Below, piece by piece: positions 1 to 9,133 of a DNA stretch of 64,000 bases (within the stretch, counting starts at the first letter, position 1; the number at the start of each line of letters is the position of its first letter). Origin of the DNA: CAMPKL01 sp963817465 (GTDB lineage Bacteria; Acidobacteriota; Terriglobia; Bryobacterales; UBA6623). The notes beneath the pieces were generated by a model. The model saw only the letters and a list, made by a program, of their open reading frames with translations. It did no database searches and was not told where the DNA came from. Location: contig CAWFOP010000020.1 of NCBI GenBank assembly GCA_963817465.1, forward strand, positions 372,001 to 436,000. The letters are read 5' to 3'. A program made the position numbers and the translations under genes.

Positions 1-1
1 T

Positions 2-298
2 CGGGCGGGGGCGTCGCTGAGCTTCGCGATCGAGATGAGCGACCTGGAAGAGCGCCGCAAGCTGACGGCGGCCGTGTTGGGCCGCCTAGCCGGCGCCGAT
101 ATGGTCGCGATCGTCGCGGGGCGTTGCGCGCATGGGCGCGTGCTGCCGTCGGACGTGTCGTCGATTCGGCGGGCTCTAGGCGACGGAACGCGCATCAAGG
201 CCGGCGGCGGCGTGGACGGTTGGTCCGCGCTTGGCGCGCTGGCGGCGGCGGGCGCGGACGCGGCCGCCGTGGACACTCTCGCGGCTCTGGCTCGCTAG
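2..298 (+). CDS. DeoC-like aldolase, C-terminal part (5' end outside window)
   Basis: The frame is open from the first bases, so the true start lies upstream. The visible 98 residues follow the C-terminal half of deoxyribose-phosphate aldolase: an AGAD strand, then PSDVSSIRRALGDGTRIK, then the KAGGGV turn and a final AGAD. The family cleaves deoxyribose 5-phosphate in nucleoside catabolism through a Schiff-base lysine in a KTSTG-like segment. Here that segment reads VAIVAGR, so the lysine appears to be missing, while the second conserved lysine in IKAGGG is kept. It may be a divergent aldolase or a non-catalytic homologue. It ends 16 bases before the phosphatase gene, so the two may be cotranscribed. 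The family assignment is moderate because the N-terminal half cannot be seen. Confidence 0.5.
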   Translation, partial: RAGASLSFAIEMSDLEERRKLTAAVLGRLAGADMVAIVAGRCAHGRVLPSDVSSIRRALGDGTRIKAGGGVDGWSALGALAAAGADAAAVDTLAALAR

Positions 299-314
299 CC
301 GAGCCTTTGCGGCC

Positions 315-2060
315 ATGCAGCCTGAACCTCCCATTCCCGGCCCGCGTGCTGATCCCGATGCGCTGCAGCTTCTGGCCGAGGCGGCCGAGATCGTCGCGCA
401 TCATCCTCTCGACCTCGACGATCTGCTGAAGGCGCTGGCCGAACTGGTGAGCAAGGTCGTCGACTATCAGTTGTTCGCCGTGCTGCTGGCGGACGACGCG
501 GGCGTGCTCAGCATCCGTTATTCGATCGGATTCCGGCCGGAGCTTGTGAAGACGTTGCGCGTGAAGACGGGAGAGGGCATCACGGGGGCGGCGGCGCAGC
601 GGCGGCGGAGCATCGTCGTGGACGACGTGACGCAAGACTCGCGCTACTTGGCTGTGGTCGACGCCGTGCGCTCGGAGATGGCGGCGCCGTTGATCGCACG
701 CGGCGAACTGGTCGGCGTGATCGATCTGCAGTCGTCTCAAACGGCGGCCTTCTCCGACCGGGACCGCGTGATTTTGGAGCTGATCGCGTCTCGGTTTTCG
801 CTCGCGATCGAGGCGGCGGCGCTGTACCGCGCGACCGTGCGGCAGAACAAGACGCTGACAACCTTGACCCGGATTGCGCGCGAGTTCTCGCACATTCTCA
901 AGCTCGAGGAGCTGCTGCAGAAAGTGTGCGACTTGGTGCGCGAGATCATCCGCTACGACTCGTTCAACATCTACCTGCCGTCGGCGACGGGCGCGACGCT
1001 CGAGCACTACTTCGGCGTGCGGTTCGATCAGCGCGTGCAGTGGCGCAGCATTCCGGTCGGGACGGGGCTGGTGGGGCATGCCTTCGCGGAGCGGCAGTCG
1101 ATCTTGGCGGAGGACACGGAGAAGGACGAGCGCTACCTCGGGCTGATCGAGGGGATCCGCTCGGAGGTGGCCGTACCGCTGATCCTCAAGGACACGGTGA
1201 TCGGCGTATTGGATCTCGAGTCCGAACGCATGGGCTGGTTCACGCAGCGTGACTTGCAGGCGCTCGAGCTGCTGGCGCCGCAGGTGGCGGCGGCGATCGA
1301 GAACGCGCGCCTCTACGAACAGGTGGAACGCAACCAGGACCGCCTGCAGCGTGATCTGATGGCGGCGCGGCAGGTGCAGCAGAGTCTGCTGCCGGGCTGC
1401 TGCCCGACCTACGCGGGGATCGAAACGGCGGCGAGGAATCTGCCGGCGCGCGAGGTGTCGGGCGATTTCTACGACTTCTTCACGTTCCCCGAATACATGG
1501 GAGTGTGGTCGGGGGACGTGAGCGGCAAGGGCGCTGCGGCAGCGCTTTTCGCGGCGATGGCGAGCGGCTTTTTGAGGCAGTTGAACACGGCGGCGTGCAC
1601 GCCGCTGGAGCTGCTCCACTCCATGAATACCGCGCTGCTTTCTCGCGTGATCGACTCGCGCTATCTGGCCGCGATGTACGCCCTGTGGCGGCCGGCGGAA
1701 CGTACGATCACGGTGGCGGCGGCGGGCCAGCCGCGGCCGATCGTGAGGGTCGCCGGCGAGACGAAGCGGCTCGACATCGGCGGCACGCCGTTGGGGATTC
1801 TGCGCGACGCGGAGTTCGATGTGACGGATGTCGAGCTCCATCCCGGGGATCTGTTCGTGACCGCCTCGGACGGACTGCAAGAAACCGAGAACTCGGACGG
1901 CGAAGAGTACGGCGAGCAACGCCTGATCGAATTGGTGCAGTCGTTCGGCGAGGTCACGGCCCAGAAGGCGTTGCAGGCGATCTTCGAAGACGTCGCGCGC
2001 TTCAGCGGCTCCGATACGCCTTCCGATGATCGGACCGTGATCGTCGTCCGCGCGATTTGA
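315..2060 (+). CDS. GAF-GAF-PP2C (SpoIIE/RsbU-type) serine phosphatase
   Basis: 581 residues. Two tandem GAF sensor domains (about 25-165 and 195-345) are followed by a short coiled linker and a PP2C/SpoIIE phosphatase domain (about 375-581). The metal-binding motifs are present: VSGDFYDFF, GDVSGKGAAAALF, ASDGLQE and a closing DDRTVIVV. Proteins of this type dephosphorylate anti-sigma-factor antagonists in partner-switching pathways in response to a small ligand or redox state bound by GAF. No transmembrane segment is seen, so it is probably cytosolic. I chose the ATG at 315, just after the upstream stop; an in-frame ATG at 231 would add Arg-rich sequence overlapping the DeoC-like gene. No anti-sigma or STAS partner is adjacent, so its target is unknown. 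Confidence 0.9.
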   Translation: MQPEPPIPGPRADPDALQLLAEAAEIVAHHPLDLDDLLKALAELVSKVVDYQLFAVLLADDAGVLSIRYSIGFRPELVKTLRVKTGEGITGAAAQRRRSIVVDDVTQDSRYLAVVDAVRSEMAAPLIARGELVGVIDLQSSQTAAFSDRDRVILELIASRFSLAIEAAALYRATVRQNKTLTTLTRIAREFSHILKLEELLQKVCDLVREIIRYDSFNIYLPSATGATLEHYFGVRFDQRVQWRSIPVGTGLVGHAFAERQSILAEDTEKDERYLGLIEGIRSEVAVPLILKDTVIGVLDLESERMGWFTQRDLQALELLAPQVAAAIENARLYEQVERNQDRLQRDLMAARQVQQSLLPGCCPTYAGIETAARNLPAREVSGDFYDFFTFPEYMGVWSGDVSGKGAAAALFAAMASGFLRQLNTAACTPLELLHSMNTALLSRVIDSRYLAAMYALWRPAERTITVAAAGQPRPIVRVAGETKRLDIGGTPLGILRDAEFDVTDVELHPGDLFVTASDGLQETENSDGEEYGEQRLIELVQSFGEVTAQKALQAIFEDVARFSGSDTPSDDRTVIVVRAI

Positions 2061-2066
2061 TCTGCG

Positions 2067-2615
2067 TTACTTGCGGCGGGCTTGCCATTCCGGCCGCAGT
2101 ATCGCGTAGTGCTTGAGATCGAGGAAGCGGCCGCCGACCAGGTCCGCTTCGCGACGGACGCCTTCGAGTTGGAAGCCGAGACGCTCGGCGATCTTGCAGC
2201 TTCGGGTGTTTCCGACGGCGCACTGAATCTCAACGCGATGACGGCCCCGCTCGTCGAACAGATACTCGAGCACGACGGAGACGGCTTGGGTCATCACGCC
2301 GCGTCCTTGAAACTCGGCCGCAAGCCAATAGCCGATTTCGGCGCTGGGAGCTTTCTCGTTCAACGTTGCGCCGATCACGCCGCCGCAGCGCCCTTCGCAC
2401 CAGACGCCGGCGTTGACGACTCGTTGCTCGGCGAGCTTGCGAAGCGAGTCTTCGATGAAGGCTTGCGTGTCGGCGACGCTCTTCGAGGCGTCGACCCAGG
2501 GCAGCCAGGCGCGCAGCATTTCGCGATTGGCGTCAACGACGCCGAACAGCGCTTCGGCGTGGTGCGGCTCGAGCAATCGCAGCTCGCTGGACGAGCCTAT
2601 CGGGCGTCGGAACAT
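2067..2615 (-). CDS. GNAT-family N-acetyltransferase (RimJ/RimL type)
   Basis: 182 residues with the RimL-like GNAT pattern: an N-terminal LRLLEPHHAEALF, the acetyl-CoA-binding segment IGYWLAAEFQGRGVMTQA, and the C-terminal RVEIQCAVGNTRSCKIAERL block. The family moves acetyl groups from acetyl-CoA to N-terminal serine or alanine of ribosomal proteins, or to small amines and antibiotics; the substrate cannot be told from sequence. It ends convergently with the PP2C gene (6 bases apart) and starts two bases before the 3' end of the upstream VWA gene, so it is probably the last gene of a minus-strand operon with the VWA and mutarotase-like genes. Confidence 0.85.
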   Translation of the reverse strand: MFRRPIGSSSELRLLEPHHAEALFGVVDANREMLRAWLPWVDASKSVADTQAFIEDSLRKLAEQRVVNAGVWCEGRCGGVIGATLNEKAPSAEIGYWLAAEFQGRGVMTQAVSVVLEYLFDERGRHRVEIQCAVGNTRSCKIAERLGFQLEGVRREADLVGGRFLDLKHYAILRPEWQARRK

Positions 2616-2617
2616 CG

Positions 2618-3484
2618 TTATTCGAGCGGCAAGGCCGTGGCGACGAGCTTCTTCTTGTCTTTGGGCAGGTCGACAAGATCGACTTCGATACGATCGCCTA
2701 GCGTGAGGACGCCGCTGACCGTAACCTCGTAGCGGCCGCGCATGACCGAGTAGATGCGCTGCGCCAGGGTCTTGGGGTCGAGGTCGAGCTTCTTTACGTG
2801 GAACCAGGCGCCCCCTGTGCCGCCGGCGATCTTCTCGAGCAAATCGGAGTCGTAGCCCTCCGCGAAGGCGACGAATATGGAGGCGTGGCGGCGGCGAGCG
2901 AGCGAACGGACTTCTGGCAAGTTCGTGCGGCTCTGTCCTTCGGCGCCGGCCGTGAGCACGAGCGCCACACGGCGAGCGGTGGAGTTGGCGAACCCGCCGT
3001 CGAGGCCGGCGTAAAGCGCGTCCACGATGCGCGGGTTGTTCCCGTAGCGCAATTGCGAGAGGGCTTGGTGCAGGAAGTCCTTGCTCGGCGTGAAGTCTTG
3101 CAGCAGCGTGGCGGATTGGTCGAACGATTCAATCGCCATCTGCTCGCCTTCGCCGAGACTGTCGATGATCGGCGCGGCCAGCGGTCGGATGATTTCGCCG
3201 ACCATGCTGGCGTCGACGATCAGCAGCACGTCGAACGGCGTCTCCTGGTATACGGCGGCGTCGACAGTCAGGTCGGTCGAGCCGTCGCGGACTTGGAAGT
3301 TCGCGGCACTGAGGGTATTGTCGGGTTCGGCGGTCTTTTGGTCGAAAACGCTGACGGAGAGCTTGTGCTGCTGGGCCGGGAGGACGGCGGCGAAGAGGCA
3401 GGCGAGGGCTAGGACGGCGCGGGGGCGAGGCCCGGGGACAGGCCCCGACGGTAAGAGCGGCGATTCCAGCCGACCGTTCACCAT
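2618..3484 (-). CDS. Secreted von Willebrand factor A domain protein
   Basis: 288 residues. A hydrophobic signal segment (about 23-37, ending near PAQQ) is followed by a short beta-rich N-terminal region and a VWA domain of the 'VWFA-related' type common in Acidobacteria. The metal-site strand reads LLIVDASMVG: DxS is kept but the fifth position of DxSxS is Val, so metal binding may be weakened. Its ATG lies inside the last codons of the upstream mutarotase-like gene (7-base overlap), suggesting translational coupling. It is probably periplasmic or outer-membrane-associated and involved in protein contacts; no partner is proven. Confidence 0.75.
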   Translation of the reverse strand: MVNGRLESPLLPSGPVPGPRPRAVLALACLFAAVLPAQQHKLSVSVFDQKTAEPDNTLSAANFQVRDGSTDLTVDAAVYQETPFDVLLIVDASMVGEIIRPLAAPIIDSLGEGEQMAIESFDQSATLLQDFTPSKDFLHQALSQLRYGNNPRIVDALYAGLDGGFANSTARRVALVLTAGAEGQSRTNLPEVRSLARRRHASIFVAFAEGYDSDLLEKIAGGTGGAWFHVKKLDLDPKTLAQRIYSVMRGRYEVTVSGVLTLGDRIEVDLVDLPKDKKKLVATALPLE

Positions 3485-4725
3485 GGCTTCCCGCTCTTGA
3501 TGTTGTAACTCCTCGAGTTTTCACGCTCAGTGACTTGGATTTCGCCGTCTTTGACCTGGACGTCGGAGACGCCGTGGAAGTCGTCGGGAATCTGGAGCAG
3601 GAAGGCGATGTAGCGCGTGGTCACGCGCTGGCGGCCGGGGATCCAGCGGTATTGCGGCGTTCCCCACAGGTCGCCTTCGCCGACGACGCTGCGCATGGGG
3701 CCGCCGAAGGGCGTGGTGCCGAATTCCATGCCGCGGGCTTTGACTTTCCCTTCCCAGGGAACCTGCTTGTTGCGGCCGTTCTCTTGCCAGTCGCCGATCC
3801 AGGGGAAGTCGGCGGTCTTCCAGAGGTAGCCGACGAGGACGTTCATGTCGTCGTTGTACATGGTGAACCAGGCATGCTCGCCCTTGGGATCCATGAGGAA
3901 GCCGGCGTACGTGCCGGCGTTAGGAGCGGGCTGCATGGCGCGCAGGCTGACGGGGCGGCCGTCGGCGGCCTTGCCGTCGGGCCAGATGATCTCGCCGGAC
4001 GCGAGCGAGTTGGTGGGATCTTCGCCGCTGCGCACGGCGCCCTTGCCGGCCGACATGTCGAGGATGGTCTTGCCGGGCTCGACGAAGGGCGGGCCGAAGG
4101 TGCAGTGCTCGACCCACATGGCCGGGCGGTCATAGTCGGTGAGATTCTCGACCCACTCCTCGACGTAGAGGACGGTCTCGTCGGCGGGCAGCGTGAGGAC
4201 GCGGCCGACGTTGTACTGCGTCCTGGGCAGGTGGGCGGAATACCAGATCATCACCTCGTTGTCGTCGGCTTCGGTGCGGTCGAGCTTCCACTCTTGCGTC
4301 AGGGCTTCGCCGTGGTTGCCGAGACCGTTGGCGGCCTCGGAGTCGGACGGACCGCCGAAGGTCGGGAAGTTCAGCAGTTGGCCCATGTAGCCGGACATCA
4401 GCAGCTTGTTCGTGCCGCCGCCGTAAATGGCGTCATCCTTGGCGGGGTCGTACTCCCAGGGCTCGATGGTCGGGAAATGCGGGACCCGCATCGGGTTGAG
4501 CCCGACTTTAGGGTCGTCGGACTTGAGGCGCAACTCGGCGATGTGGCCGGCGCCGCGCAAGGCTGCGACGCGCATCTTGGCGTTCTCGAGAAAGTAGGCG
4601 TCCCTGCCGTGAAAGTCGCCGCGGGAGAATCGCGGCGATTGGGCGGAGGCTACGGTTGCGATAACGAGGGAGGCGAGCAGGAGACGGCGCACAGCCGAGC
4701 ATATTAGCGAATTGCGGGCTATCAT
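3478..4725 (-). CDS. Secreted protein with possible galactose-mutarotase-like fold
   Basis: 415 residues from the ATG at 4725, chosen because a signal peptide follows directly (LLLASLVIATVASAQS). The mature region is rich in Gly, Trp and Tyr and contains NVGRVLTLPADETVLYVEE, FGPPFVEPG and FPWIGDWQENGR. This resembles large secreted sugar-epimerase-like or DUF4432-like beta-sandwich proteins; I recognise the type but not a named family. The nearby divergent sialidase suggests glycan handling. The gap to that gene is only 29 bases, so the two promoters must overlap or lie within coding sequence. Function is unassigned. Confidence 0.55.
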   Translation of the reverse strand: MIARNSLICSAVRRLLLASLVIATVASAQSPRFSRGDFHGRDAYFLENAKMRVAALRGAGHIAELRLKSDDPKVGLNPMRVPHFPTIEPWEYDPAKDDAIYGGGTNKLLMSGYMGQLLNFPTFGGPSDSEAANGLGNHGEALTQEWKLDRTEADDNEVMIWYSAHLPRTQYNVGRVLTLPADETVLYVEEWVENLTDYDRPAMWVEHCTFGPPFVEPGKTILDMSAGKGAVRSGEDPTNSLASGEIIWPDGKAADGRPVSLRAMQPAPNAGTYAGFLMDPKGEHAWFTMYNDDMNVLVGYLWKTADFPWIGDWQENGRNKQVPWEGKVKARGMEFGTTPFGGPMRSVVGEGDLWGTPQYRWIPGRQRVTTRYIAFLLQIPDDFHGVSDVQVKDGEIQVTERENSRSYNIKSGKPW

Positions 4726-4754
4726 GGGCTGGCTTGGAACATACGCAGATCCCG

Positions 4755-5741
4755 ATGATTCGCTTCTCGCTGCCACTGATATTGGCCATGACGCTGACGG
4801 CCGCCCCGCGCGCTGAGTTCGTTTACGAGACGGCGCCTTTCCCCTCTTGCCACGCTTCGACGATTTTGGAGGCGAAGAACGGCGACCTTCTGGCGGCCTG
4901 GTTCGGCGGTTCAGACGAAGGCGAGAACGACGTCGCGATCTGGATGTCGCGGAAGACGGCGGACGGCTGGTCGGCTCCCCGGGAGATGGCGCGGCACGAG
5001 GGCGTTCCGACCTGGAATCCGGTGTTGTTCCGCTCGCTGGACGGGGCGACCTGGCTGTTCTACAAGTTCGGCCGCAGCCCGCGCGAGTGGAACGGCGCTT
5101 GGCGCAAGTCGCTGGACGACGGACGCACGTGGAGCGAATGGCGCCAGATGCCGGCGGGCTTGCTGGGTCCGATCAAGAACAAGCCGATCGCTCTGCCCGA
5201 CGGAACGATCGTGTCGGGGACTTCGGTCGAGACCGATTTCGCGTGGTCGGCCTGGGTCGAGTTGAGCAAGGATCAAGGTCGCACGTGGAACCATTACGGG
5301 CCGATCGTGCATCCCGATCAGCCGCGCGGCGTCATTCAGCCGACGATCGTGCCGATGTTGGGCGGATTGCGGATGTTCTTACGCTCCCGCAACATCGGCA
5401 AGATTTGCTACGCGGACTCCTATGACGGCGGGCGCAGTTGGAGCCCGGCGTACGAGACGACTCTGCCGAACCCGAATTCCGGGATCGACGCCGTCGGTTT
5501 GGCCGACGGGCGCGTCGTGATCGTCTACAACAACACGACCAATGGGCGCACGCCGCTCAACGTCGCCGTCTCATCGGACTACGGCAAGACCTGGAACTCG
5601 TTTTTGGAGCTCGAGACCGCGCCGGGCGAGTACTCATACCCGGCGGTGATTCAGGCATCGGATGGAACCGTGCACGTGACGTACACGTGGAAGCGGCGGC
5701 GGATCAAGCACGTGGCGATTCCGCTCGCCGATATCCCCTAG
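4755..5741 (+). CDS. Secreted sialidase-family (BNR repeat) exo-hydrolase
   Basis: 328 residues with a signal peptide (LPLILAMTLTAAPRA). Four Asp-box repeats of the SxDxGxTW type are visible: SLDDGRTW, SKDQGRTW, SYDGGRSW and SSDYGKTW, which mark a six-bladed beta-propeller. Acidobacterial and Planctomycete proteins of this type are annotated as exo-alpha-sialidase or BNR-repeat glycosidases and may act on plant or microbial uronic-acid or sialic-acid glycans. I chose the ATG at 4755; an upstream in-frame ATG at 4734 would add seven residues before the signal peptide. The stop codon overlaps the stop of the convergent PEP-CTERM gene. Confidence 0.8.
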   Translation: MIRFSLPLILAMTLTAAPRAEFVYETAPFPSCHASTILEAKNGDLLAAWFGGSDEGENDVAIWMSRKTADGWSAPREMARHEGVPTWNPVLFRSLDGATWLFYKFGRSPREWNGAWRKSLDDGRTWSEWRQMPAGLLGPIKNKPIALPDGTIVSGTSVETDFAWSAWVELSKDQGRTWNHYGPIVHPDQPRGVIQPTIVPMLGGLRMFLRSRNIGKICYADSYDGGRSWSPAYETTLPNPNSGIDAVGLADGRVVIVYNNTTNGRTPLNVAVSSDYGKTWNSFLELETAPGEYSYPAVIQASDGTVHVTYTWKRRRIKHVAIPLADIP

Positions 5742-6476
5742 CGATTCGTTTTGCGGCGCAGCAGCCCAAAGCCGGCAAGCCCGAGTCCGAACAGAGCAAT
5801 GGTGGACGGCTCGGGAATCGGACCCGGTCGCCGGTCCGACCGTGCCGTACCCGACATTCGAAACGCGTCGAGACCGATAAAGTCGGACGGCCCGTCTTGG
5901 TTGGCGAGGACCTGAGCCGAAACGTTGGCGGCGCCGCTCGTGATCGGGACGCTCAGAGTTTGCCAACCGACAGTGCTCTGATTGTTCGAGGCCGGAGTTC
6001 AACCGAATCCAGCCGCCCGCGACGCCGTCAGTAGTGATCCGGTAGTCGAGAACATCGGCCGAGTCGAGACTGCATGAAGTTGTATTGGAATGAGACCTGG
6101 AGCGCGGAGAACCCGAAACGTTGACGGTATCGAAAGCGCAGAATGTGACGAGCCGATTGCAAGCGCGTTGGTCAAGTCCTGTGCTCCCCAAAAGATCGAG
6201 CCGTCGGCGGCGCTGTCGATATCGCCCGCTGAACTCTTGAATCGGGGCCCAGATGTTTTCGTTGCCGCCTTGAACGACGGGTCGCCCTCGGTGTTGTACG
6301 CCGCCCGGCGTCGGCGATGTAGCCCCAAGTGTCGGTGACGGCTCCCTCAAAGCTTTGGTAAGACGATGGTCGCTCCGTGCGCTGTGAAAGAGGCGACGAC
6401 ACAGGAGACAGAGGGCTTTAGCGGGCGCGAGCCGGCCAAGTGGCGAAATGTGTATAGGGTTCCGGACTTGCTTCAC
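5738..6476 (-). pseudogene. PEP-CTERM-anchored secreted protein, multiply frameshifted
   Basis: No single frame spans this stretch, but joining minus-strand frames gives a coherent exported protein. Its parts are a signal-like segment ending SFTAHGATIV, then YQSFEGAVTDTWGYIADAG, then GDPSFKAATKTSGPRF, DGSIFWGAQDL, DYRITTDGVAGGWIRLN and NNQSTVGWQTLSVPITSGA. A textbook PEP-CTERM tail follows: PEPST, a hydrophobic stretch ALFGLGLAGFGLL and the basic end RRKTNR. PEP-CTERM tails are cut and anchored by exosortase. At least four frame changes are needed in about 730 bases, with stop codons arising only from the shifts. This could be decay, or clustered indel errors as in other genes here. Start is uncertain (a GTG at 6476 is possible). 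Confidence 0.75.
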
Positions 6477-6563
6477 CAGTCCAGATTGCTACCCTGGGGA
6501 AAACCCTGGTATAAGGGGTGCGCCTGAGAATTTGGCGCAATTCGCCGCGTCTCGCCCTTAGTA

Positions 6564-7469
<906 letters not shown>

Positions 7470-7496
7470 GGGTCGCTCGTTCTTAGGAGACTCGCT

Positions 7497-7973
7497 TCAG
7501 GCTGGATGCGATTCGTAGGCGGAGGCCAAGGATCTGCCGGTGAGGAAGGATGCGCCGGGGTTGACGAGCACTCGGCCTTTCATAGCGGTCCGCCCCAACA
7601 GCATACGAAACAGCATCGTATCGCGTCTTGTGATGGTCATTTCGATGGGATAGCTCATGGGGCCGAGCGCCAGGTTTGTGACGATGACGATTCTCCGTTC
7701 CCGATGCCCGCCGGAATCGGAGACGACGCGTTCCCCGGCGATCGGCGCCTCGCAAATGATTTCGGGCTTTTCGGTTTTCTGGAGCGGCCAAACGCGGAAG
7801 CGGACCCAACGCACGCCCTTGCGCCTGAAGACGTGGACTTGGTGCGCGTGGAGAGCGGACGTTCTGGCGCCGGTATCGATTTTCGCCTTGATCGCCGGCA
7901 GGCCAAGATCGGGCAGCGAGACCCACTCGCGCCAGCCGACCGTCAGCGGCCTTGGTCTTTGATCGGCGCTCAC
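7497..7973 (-). CDS. RimB-like retropepsin-type aspartic protease
   Basis: 158 residues. The active-site segment AKIDTGARTSALHA carries the aspartic-protease DTGA triad, and RIVIVTNLALGP and MLLGRTAM match the family once called 'ATP-dependent zinc protease' (DUF785). Members found beside RimK trim the poly-glutamate tail that RimK adds to S6. Its start overlaps the stop of the desuccinylase-like gene by four bases (ATGA), so translation is probably coupled. No signal peptide is present, which agrees with a cytosolic partner of RimK. Confidence 0.88.
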   Translation of the reverse strand: MSADQRPRPLTVGWREWVSLPDLGLPAIKAKIDTGARTSALHAHQVHVFRRKGVRWVRFRVWPLQKTEKPEIICEAPIAGERVVSDSGGHRERRIVIVTNLALGPMSYPIEMTITRRDTMLFRMLLGRTAMKGRVLVNPGASFLTGRSLASAYESHPA

Positions 7974-9052
7974 CGCAGGTCTTCCACCTCTTCGCGCAGG
8001 TCGCTGAGCTCGATCGGCTCCGGCTGCGGTCCTTCGGCGTAGGCGACGTGAGCGAGCGGATCGCCCTGGTGAACGAGCGGGATGTTACTTTGTCCGATGA
8101 TGATCCCGTCGCATGGCGCCGCCACCGCCACGCGTTCTTCGCCCAGAGGATCGTTGATGACCCCCAAGGCTTGGCCGCTGCGGACGCGTTGACCGAGTCG
8201 CGCGTCGGAGCGGAACAAACCGCTCGCGGGCGCCCGCAGCCAAACCGATCCTTTGGCGACGAACGGCGTGACCTTCGGCTTGCGAGTCGAGCGGCCCAGC
8301 ATGGCCATATGGTGCATCACCGAGAGGATGCCTCTTACGCCGACTAGAACTCCGGTGCGGTCGAGCCGCAGAGCCTCGCCGGTCTCGTAAACCACCAGCG
8401 GTTTGCGCTGCTTGTAGGCCAGCGCGCGAAGGGAGCCGTCACGGAGCTTGGCGTCGACGATGACCGGGGCGCCGAAAGCTTCCGCCAGCTCGAGATTGCG
8501 GGGATCGTCGAGGCAGGCTCGGATCTGCGGCAGGTTCGAGCGGTGCAGACCGCCGGTGTGCAGATCGACGATGTGGCTGGCGTGCGGCAGGATCTCGGTC
8601 GAAAACAGCCCGGCTAGCCGCGAGGCCAGCGAGCCGCCGCTGGAGCCGGGGAAGCTGCGGTTGAGGTCGCGTTTGTCGGGCAGGTACCGCGAGCTGGTGA
8701 TGAAGCCATATACGTTGACGACGGGGACGGCGAGGATGGTGCCGTGAAGGCGCTTGGCGTTCACTCGCCGCAGCAGGCGCAGGATGACCTCCACGCCGTT
8801 GACTTCGTCGCCATGGAGAGCGGCCGTGAGCAACAGGCTGGGGCCGGGGTTGGCGCCGTGGACGACGCGCGTCGCCAGCGACAGCTCAGCGCGATTCAGC
8901 AAGCGCGGGACGGCGATTTCGACGGTGGTGGACTGCCCCGGCTGCACCGTCGACCCGGCGATCTTCAGCGGGTGCTGGACGGGGGCGGCCGATGCGGGAA
9001 GCGACGCCAATGCACTTCCAATGATACGAACAAACCGAGACTGCCTCCTCAT
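7970..9052 (-). CDS. Succinylglutamate desuccinylase/aspartoacylase family metallo-hydrolase
   Basis: 360 residues. The M14-like zinc motifs are visible: AALHGDEVNG (His and Glu ligands), DLNRSFPGS and VDLHTGG (third ligand). The C-terminal third carries the beta-barrel domain typical of the family (SGLFRSDARLGQRVRSGQ). The family removes acyl groups from amino acids such as N-succinylglutamate or N-acetylaspartate; the clade beside rimK has no firm substrate. The first 23 residues (IIGSALASLPASAAP) resemble a signal peptide, which would place it outside the cytosol unlike its partners. It is the first gene of the rimK cassette. Confidence 0.85.
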   Translation of the reverse strand: MRRQSRFVRIIGSALASLPASAAPVQHPLKIAGSTVQPGQSTTVEIAVPRLLNRAELSLATRVVHGANPGPSLLLTAALHGDEVNGVEVILRLLRRVNAKRLHGTILAVPVVNVYGFITSSRYLPDKRDLNRSFPGSSGGSLASRLAGLFSTEILPHASHIVDLHTGGLHRSNLPQIRACLDDPRNLELAEAFGAPVIVDAKLRDGSLRALAYKQRKPLVVYETGEALRLDRTGVLVGVRGILSVMHHMAMLGRSTRKPKVTPFVAKGSVWLRAPASGLFRSDARLGQRVRSGQALGVINDPLGEERVAVAAPCDGIIIGQSNIPLVHQGDPLAHVAYAEGPQPEPIELSDLREEVEDLR

Positions 9053-9098
9053 TTATCGATGGTAGGAGGCAGCTTCGCGCAGATCGATGTGGGTGCGG

Positions 9099-9125
9099 AA
9101 AAACCCCAGCTGCTCGAGCCGGGGT
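9099..9125 (-). terminator. Rho-independent terminator of clpC
   Basis: On the minus strand an ACCCC arm pairs with GGGGT across a smaller inner GCT/AGC stem, and the stem runs straight into five T residues. It lies 9 bases after the clpC stop codon and before the next minus-strand gene, so clpC probably ends here and the rimK cassette needs its own promoter. Confidence 0.8.
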
Positions 9126-9133
9126 CTCGTTGA

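Noticed and set aside
195..1919. Long open frame opposite the GAF-PP2C gene
   Set aside because: It is Arg/His-rich with no recognisable domain, and the plus strand encodes clear motifs. Long antisense frames are common in high-GC DNA.
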